Below are positions 58,798-64,000 of a stretch of DNA of 64,000 nucleotides, piece after piece. A program made the position numbers and the translations under genes. Source of the DNA: Pogonophryne albipinna. Its lineage: Eukaryota; Chordata; Actinopteri; Perciformes; Artedidraconidae. Position 1 is the first letter of the stretch. Each line of letters starts with the position of its first letter. A model generated the notes under the pieces. The model was given only the letters and a program-made list of their open reading frames with translations, made no database searches and had not been told where the DNA came from. The stretch covers positions 79,039 to 143,038 of the forward strand of contig CM053250.1 in the NCBI GenBank assembly GCA_028583405.1. The letters run 5' to 3'.

Positions 58798-60489
58798 AGT
58801 GTCTATTAGCTTGTATTGAGTCTCTTTGTAGTCATTGATTCATTTATTGTAGGTTGTTTAATCTCTATGAGGTTGTTTTGTGTGTCTTTGTGGTCATTTT
58901 AAATATTTTTCTTACATGTCTTTTTGAGTGTCATTTTATAGTTGAGGTAGGAACCTGATGACGTTCCCCTTATTTCCTGTGCCCTGAAGGCCTGACCCAT
59001 CCATGCCTGTTAAAGCAGTGGATGCATCTTTAAAAATAACATGGCTATGCGTGACAATAATCAAACTAGGTCTTTTGTTCAAGCTGCGGTAAACTCATCC
59101 ATCTGCCCCCAAGGTTTCTATGTGTGGCTGGTCAGACAGAGAGAGAAGAGGATTGTATGGAGAGGATCCAAACACCGGAATATAACTGGAAATCTAAGCT
59201 ATTTAGTGAACAATTACGTCCAATTACGACGTTCACAGCGAATGCTGTTTGAATATGATATAAAGAATGATGTTATAGTAAGTTTTGTTGTGATCTGTAC
59301 TTGTATCACATTTAGTTTTTTTATTTCTTTTACATTTTTCATGTTGTATAAATAATTTATCCCTGTATATGACTTTGTTAAATGTCCACATCGAGACTTT
59401 AAAATATATACGTTTTTTAAATATTTTTATTTCTATATGTTCTGAAACGTTAACATTGTAGTTACTATGTCATAATATTTGAGATCTTTGACCCAAAAAC
59501 GCTATTTCAAGACAATTTTCTTAAAAATCTATGCTTTCTACCTTCTCGCTTCAACTGATGTTCTTGTCTTGTACCATTTCTGTATCAATTGTCTGTATTA
59601 ATATGAAATACGTTGAATTAAAAAAGAAAATATATATAATTAGTCCTTTATTCGTGGAGTTCACTCCGGTGCAGAAAACCCTAAGCTCTCTGCTGGTTTC
59701 CTCTTTCTGTTTCGTTCAGCAGTTTATAAAAAGCTGCGTATTTGAAGTGAAGTCACAGTGGGAGGCGAGCTCTTCACCTATTCATCACTTCACTCACCTA
59801 CAGTCTGTTCTCCCCCCTTTCCTCCCCTGATCCTCCCCCAAACACTGATCCGCCTGTAAAGCGTTTCTCCTCCTGAAGGGTCAGTCTTTTTTTTTAAAAC
59901 GGCAACAGCAAGCTTTTATCGCTTCTTAGTAAGCACCCGTTGTCCGAAAGAATCAGAGGGGGGTCTCCCTGATGCTCTTCCTCCTCACTGGAAAAAATGC
60001 TACTCCAAAAACAAGTTACAAAAAATAATGAGAACAAGGTGTTTTCACTCGAAATAAGTTCAACAATCTGCCAATAGAACAAGTGAACATGTGCTTGGTA
60101 AGATGTCTTGAAATAAGAAGGGATGTTTAGATAAATCTGATCTTGTAATTAGATGGAGAACTCATTCTGAACTAAATTTGACCAGAATCAGGAAATGTTG
60201 TGTTACAATATAAGCAGCAAATGCTCAAAAGTGTTCTGTGTTCTGATGTTAGTTGGTGGTTTTCTAATACATATGTAAACAAATATGTGTGAGATGCAAC
60301 TCAAAATACGATTTTTTGACTTAACAAGATGATGCATTGTCTAAAAACAAGACCCTACTGTATATCTCACTGCAGTGTTAGTTCTGAAGCTATTGTGTCT
60401 TACATCAGGTGTAGAGACATATTCTGACTAGATATTAGACACATATACTTCTATATTCGAACTACAATATGCAATATGCCAACCCTGCA
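58798..60489. other. grm8 upstream intron, no gene recognised
   Basis: AT-rich frames at 59041-59355 and 59531-59830 have hydrophobic stretches but no domain, and no family is recognised. From about 59990 (CACTGGAAAAAATGC) to 60480 the AAATAAG/AGATGTCTTG wording resembles a dispersed repeat whose ends I could not fix. Confidence 0.45.
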
Positions 60490-61045
60490 AAAGTCTCTTG
60501 ACAGATGCTACACCCAGAATGGTGCGAGCAGTACTTAACATCAGCAAGAGTGTACATGTAACCAACAACATCCTGTACGAGGGAATACCAAGGGTGAGCG
60601 AGAAAATTGCAGCCAGGAGAATGAGACTAGCAGGACATTGCCAAAGGCATCAAGAGCTGCCAGCCGGCAAATTGGTGCTGTGGGAACCAACACACGGGCA
60701 TCGGTCACGAGGACATCCCGCACAAACATACGTGGACGTACTCAAGAATGACGCAGGAGCACAAAGTACCAATGAACTGGCCAGATGTTTTGGAGAACCG
60801 GGATGACTGGAAGCAACGATGGAGGGTCTGAGGACGACCTAGAGAGATATGCCTTTTAAACATGTATTGTATACCTGTGGTGTTTATTTTATTATCTTTG
60901 CTTTGTAATGCCTGTTGTAAAATGCCATTATATGTGTTTTTACTGTATGTATTCCTAAAAAGTCTTTTAATTTGTTTTGTAAAGCACTTTGAATTGTCGC
61001 GTACAGAAAAGTGCTATATAAATAAACTTGCCTTGCCTTGCCTAT
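60490..61045 (+). pseudogene. Non-LTR retrotransposon ORF2 C terminus and 3' tail
   Basis: The frame gives RCYTRMVRAVLNIS, NNILYEGIPRVSEKIAARRM, RLAGHCQRHQEL, VLWEPTHGHRSRGHPAQTYV and LKNDAG. This is the conserved C-terminal block of a non-LTR element (RTE/R4-type wording: R-x-R-x-x-x-A/W-GH, then G-R/H-P-x-x-T-Y-x-D). A frameshift follows near 60800. The 3' part has AAAAGTGCTATATAAATAAA and a (CTTGC)n tail. The RT domain is missing, so it is 5' truncated. Confidence 0.7.
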
Positions 61046-61094
61046 AATTGGCAAGATTTCAAGTTTTTGTAGTGCTCCTCCTCTTTCTCCCCCT

Positions 61095-61290
61095 CCCCTA
61101 GTTGTACTATGTGGAGGCGTGTGGTGCAGTGCGTTGTGTGTTGGGATCAGGGGGTCACAGGTTCAAACCCCACTGCAGTCAGCATGTCGTTGTGTCCCTG
61201 AGACACTTCACCCCAAAGTGCTCCTGTGGGGATTTTCCACAGTATTAAGTCGCTTTGGATAAAAGCGTTTAACAAGTGAAATGTAATGTA
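61095..61290 (+). mobile_element. tRNA-derived SINE with L2-like tail
   Basis: Box-A-like GTGTGGTGCAGTGCG and box B GGTTCAAACCCC (about 61160). Then GTCAGCATGTCGTTGTGTCC, CCCCAAAGTGCTCC, and TCGCTTTGGATAAAAGCG with the tail GTGAAATGTAATGTAATG. It is not a functional tRNA: no cloverleaf is kept. Confidence 0.85.
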
Positions 61291-61642
61291 ATGTTCAAAC
61301 AGGACGTTACAATAGGCCATTACGCAGCGAGCGCTAATACGCTAACAGCCGCACAAGCGTCTCGATTTGCCTCCCGATGCTCCTCTAAAAATAAGCACAC
61401 GGGCGATCAGAACACGGGTGAGTTAACGATTAAACCCCCCCGGCCCCCCGTTCGCCACGCAGACATCTTCGTCCCTGATTCCCTGCATTTCCAACATGGA
61501 ATTATGGGAACCCCCCGCTGCCCGGCGTTCAGAGAAGCGAAGCGAAGCATAAAAAAAGCTCCAGTTTGATTTGTGTCAACGTTTGATGTATGTGAGGGTT
61601 CAACCGAGCATGCTGGAGAGACCCAGAGACGTGAGCGTTGGT

Positions 61643-61644
<2 letters not shown>

Positions 61645-61691
<47 letters not shown>
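61645..61691. repeat. (GT)n microsatellite, about 23 repeats
   Basis: A pure GT run. Confidence 0.97.
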
Positions 61692-61693
<2 letters not shown>

Positions 61694-62318
61694 CTTAATA
61701 AGCTTAATCAGGCACAAAGCCACATGCCGCTGAGCGAGAGTTCTTCATGCACGTGTGCTGCTGCATACGCTGAAACCTGGAGATGTTCTTGAGGCTTCAG
61801 ATTAAATCCTTATCATCGCCCGGTCATCACTGAGGCCATCAAATGAATAAATGAAGACGATCTCTGTTGAGTGTGTCAGGTGGTTTCCCTCAGGAGCAGA
61901 TGAAATCAGATAATATAGGTAATTCAGTATTAAATGAGGATTTGATGTTTCAGCACTTTAAAGAAGTCAAAATGACTCAAATCCAACATGTGAAACCTTT
62001 ATAGAACGCAATAAGGCATCAAGGGAACAACGTGCGTGTTCTTTCTTTAAAGCTTTCTCTTAATTATTCAATTTTATATGTCGATAAAAAAGATAATTAA
62101 ATAAAGCTTGTGGAAAGAACAACACATCCTCTGAATTTAATAAAAATGTACGTTGTTCTGCCGAATAAAGCTGGATGTTTTGACATCACAAGAAACAGTT
62201 GAGCTAAGTATTAGCTTAACAATTAACAAAAGCTATAACGTTATATATCTCAGTTTCATACACTGTACCTAAAGCCTGTTAAAAGTACGACCCGCAAACA
62301 AACTATTTGTACTTTCAG
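61692..62318. other. grm8 upstream intron, no gene recognised
   Basis: AT-rich DNA leading to array 6. ACTTTCAGGTTCATATCAG at its right edge resembles the subterminal part of the MITE. Confidence 0.5.
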
Positions 62319-63834
62319 GTTCATATCAGTATGTAGTGTCTCTACTTTAAAGAGTCCTCTCCAGCTGGTGTTCAGGTGTATATCAGTATGTAGTGTCTCT
62401 ACTTTAAAGAGTCCTCTCCAGCTGGTGTTCAGGTGTATATCAGTATGTAGTGTCTCTACTTTAAAGAGTCCTCTCCTGCTGATATTCAGGTGTATATCAG
62501 TATGTAGTGTCTCTACTTTAAAGAGTCCTCTCCTGCTGATATTCAGGTGTATATCAGTATGTAGTGTCTCTACTTTAAAGAGTCCTCTCCTGCTGATATT
62601 CAGGTGTATATCAGTATGTAGTGTCTCTACTTTAAGAGTCCTCTCCTGCTGATGTTCAGGTGTATATCAGTATGTAGTGTCTCTACTTTAAAGAGTCCTC
62701 TCCTGCTGATATTCAGGTGTATATCAGTATGTAGTGTCTCTACTTTAAAAGAGTCCTCTCCTGCTGATGTTCAGGTGTATATCAGTATGTAGTGTCTCTA
62801 CTTTAAAGAGTCCTCTCCTGCTGATATTCAGGTGTATATCAGTATGTAGTGTCTCTACTTTAAAGAGTCCTCTCCTGCTGATGTTCAGGTGTATATCAGT
62901 ATGTATTGTCTCTACTTTAAAGAGTCCTCTCCTGCTGATGTTCAGCTGTATATCAGTATGTAGTGTCTCTACTTTAAAGAGTCCTCTCCTGCTGATGTTC
63001 AGGTGTATATCAGTATGTAGTGTCTCTACTTTAAAGAGTCCTCTCCTGCTGATGTTCAGGTGTATATCAGTGTGTAGTGTCCTCTACTTTAAAGAGTCCC
63101 TCCTCCTGCTGATGTTCAGGTGTATATCAGTGTGTAGTGTCTCTACTTTAAAAGAGTCCTCTCCTGCTGATGTTTCAGGTTGTATATCAGTATGTAGTGT
63201 CTCTACTTAAAGAGTCCTCGCCTGCTGATGTTCAGGTGTATATCAGTATGTAGTGTCTCTACTTTAAAGAGTCCTCTCCTGCTGATGTTCAGGTGTATAT
63301 CAGTATGTAGTGTCTCTACTTTAAAGAGTCCTCTCCTGCTGATGTTCAGGTGTATATCAGTTGTGTAGTGTCTCTACTTTAAAGAGTCCTCTCCTGCTGA
63401 TGTTCAGGTGTATATCAGTGTGTAGTGTCTCTACTTTAAAGAGTCCTCTCCTGCTGATGTTCAGGTGTATATCAGTGTGTAGTGTCTCTACTTTAAAGAG
63501 TCCTCTCCTGCTGATGTTCAGCTGTATATCAGTATGTAGTGTCTCTACTTTAAAGAGTCCTCTCCTGCTGATGTTCAGGTGTATATCAGTATGTAGTGTC
63601 TCTACTTTAAAGAGTCCTCTCCTGCTGATGTTCAGGTGTATATCAGTATGTTAGTGTCTCTACTTTAAAGAGTCCTCTCCTGCTGATGTTCAGCTGTATA
63701 TCAGTATGTAGTGTCTCTACTTTAAAGAGTCCTCTCCTGCTGATGTTCAGGTGTATATCAGTATGTAGTGTCTCTACTTTAAAGAGTCCTCTCCTGCTGA
63801 TGTTCAGGTGTATATCAGTATCTAGTGTCTCTAC
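62319..63834 (+). repeat. 57-bp minisatellite, array 6 (about 26 units)
   Basis: Units are as in arrays 2, 3 and 5. The left third carries shared variants (CCAGCTGGTG, GCTGATATTC). The middle, about 63060-63370, has several 1-bp indels, which is unusual for this family and may be assembly error. Later units carry CAGCTGTATATC. Confidence 0.98.
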
Positions 63835-64000
63835 ATGTCTCCATGCTTTAATGTTCAAAAAGCTCTTTATTTTTCTCATACTGTCTGTGCTGCAGCACCT
63901 CTTTTCACCCTCTGTCTTAAACCAGAGCCCAGTCTGCTCTGATTGCTTATCTGGCCGGCTCTGTTGTGATTGGTCCACTGCTTAGAGATGTCCCGCCCCT
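63835..64000 (+). mobile_element. MITE body after array 6, cut by the window edge
   Basis: The same blocks as after arrays 2, 3 and 5, from CTCCATGCTTTAATGTTC through GTTGTGATTGGTCC to GATGTCCCGCCCCT. Confidence 0.85.

Noticed and set aside
61095..61290. Possible tRNA gene with boxes A and B
   Set aside because: The box motifs are followed by a SINE body and a LINE-like tail; no cloverleaf or discriminator is kept. The same holds for 56490-56766.
51085..64000. Further upstream grm8 exons
   Set aside because: I searched the minus strand for ligand-binding-domain wording (for example GLCPRM and neighbours) and saw none. The missing 5' exons probably lie beyond the window.

Overview
The window is vertebrate and almost certainly teleost nuclear DNA. 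It has no operons or compact ORFs. It carries a split, intron-rich glutamate-receptor gene, tRNA-derived SINEs, LINE tails, many hAT-type and TTAA-target MITEs, long (AC)n tracts and kilobase-scale minisatellites. A percomorph fish is my guess from the repeat types, held with low confidence.

One host gene is supported: the 3' half of a group III metabotropic glutamate receptor, best matching mGluR8 (grm8), on the minus strand. Four exons join in phase: 50945-51084 (end of the ligand-binding domain), 48915-49850 (cysteine-rich domain and most of the seven-helix domain), 20766-21012 (last helix and cytoplasmic tail) and 15333-15382 (last 15 residues and stop). The introns are about 1.1, 27.9 and 5.4 kb. 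The 5' exons lie beyond 64000. Everything from 15.4 kb to the right edge is therefore mostly receptor intron; 1-14.8 kb lies downstream of the gene.

The rest is mobile or tandem DNA. Six arrays of one 57-bp repeat (about 7 kb, roughly 122 units) lie at 4.8-7.0, 7.5-8.8, 28.3-29.4, 30.4-30.9, 42.1-42.5 and 62.3-63.8 kb. Each is embedded in copies of one MITE family, and the repeat unit looks like a tandemly copied, diverged terminus of that MITE. Seven or more hAT-type insertions can be delimited by 8-bp target duplications (exact or one mismatch). TTAA-flanked and TAA-flanked elements are nested in other elements. A minus-strand LTR retroelement remnant (36.0-37.8 kb) has an open frame fused to a piece of the host gene SSRP1 (HMG box and lysine tract). 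A degenerate L2/Rex1-like reverse transcriptase lies at 43.8-45.3 kb, with other LINE and SINE fragments throughout.

Noteworthy points are the minisatellite built from transposon ends, the SSRP1 capture, two partial duplications of grm8 exon ends (10.05-10.29 and 20.35-20.40 kb), and an inverted pair of arrays inside the large grm8 intron that could form long double-stranded RNA. All family names rest on reading motifs by eye; no database search was run.
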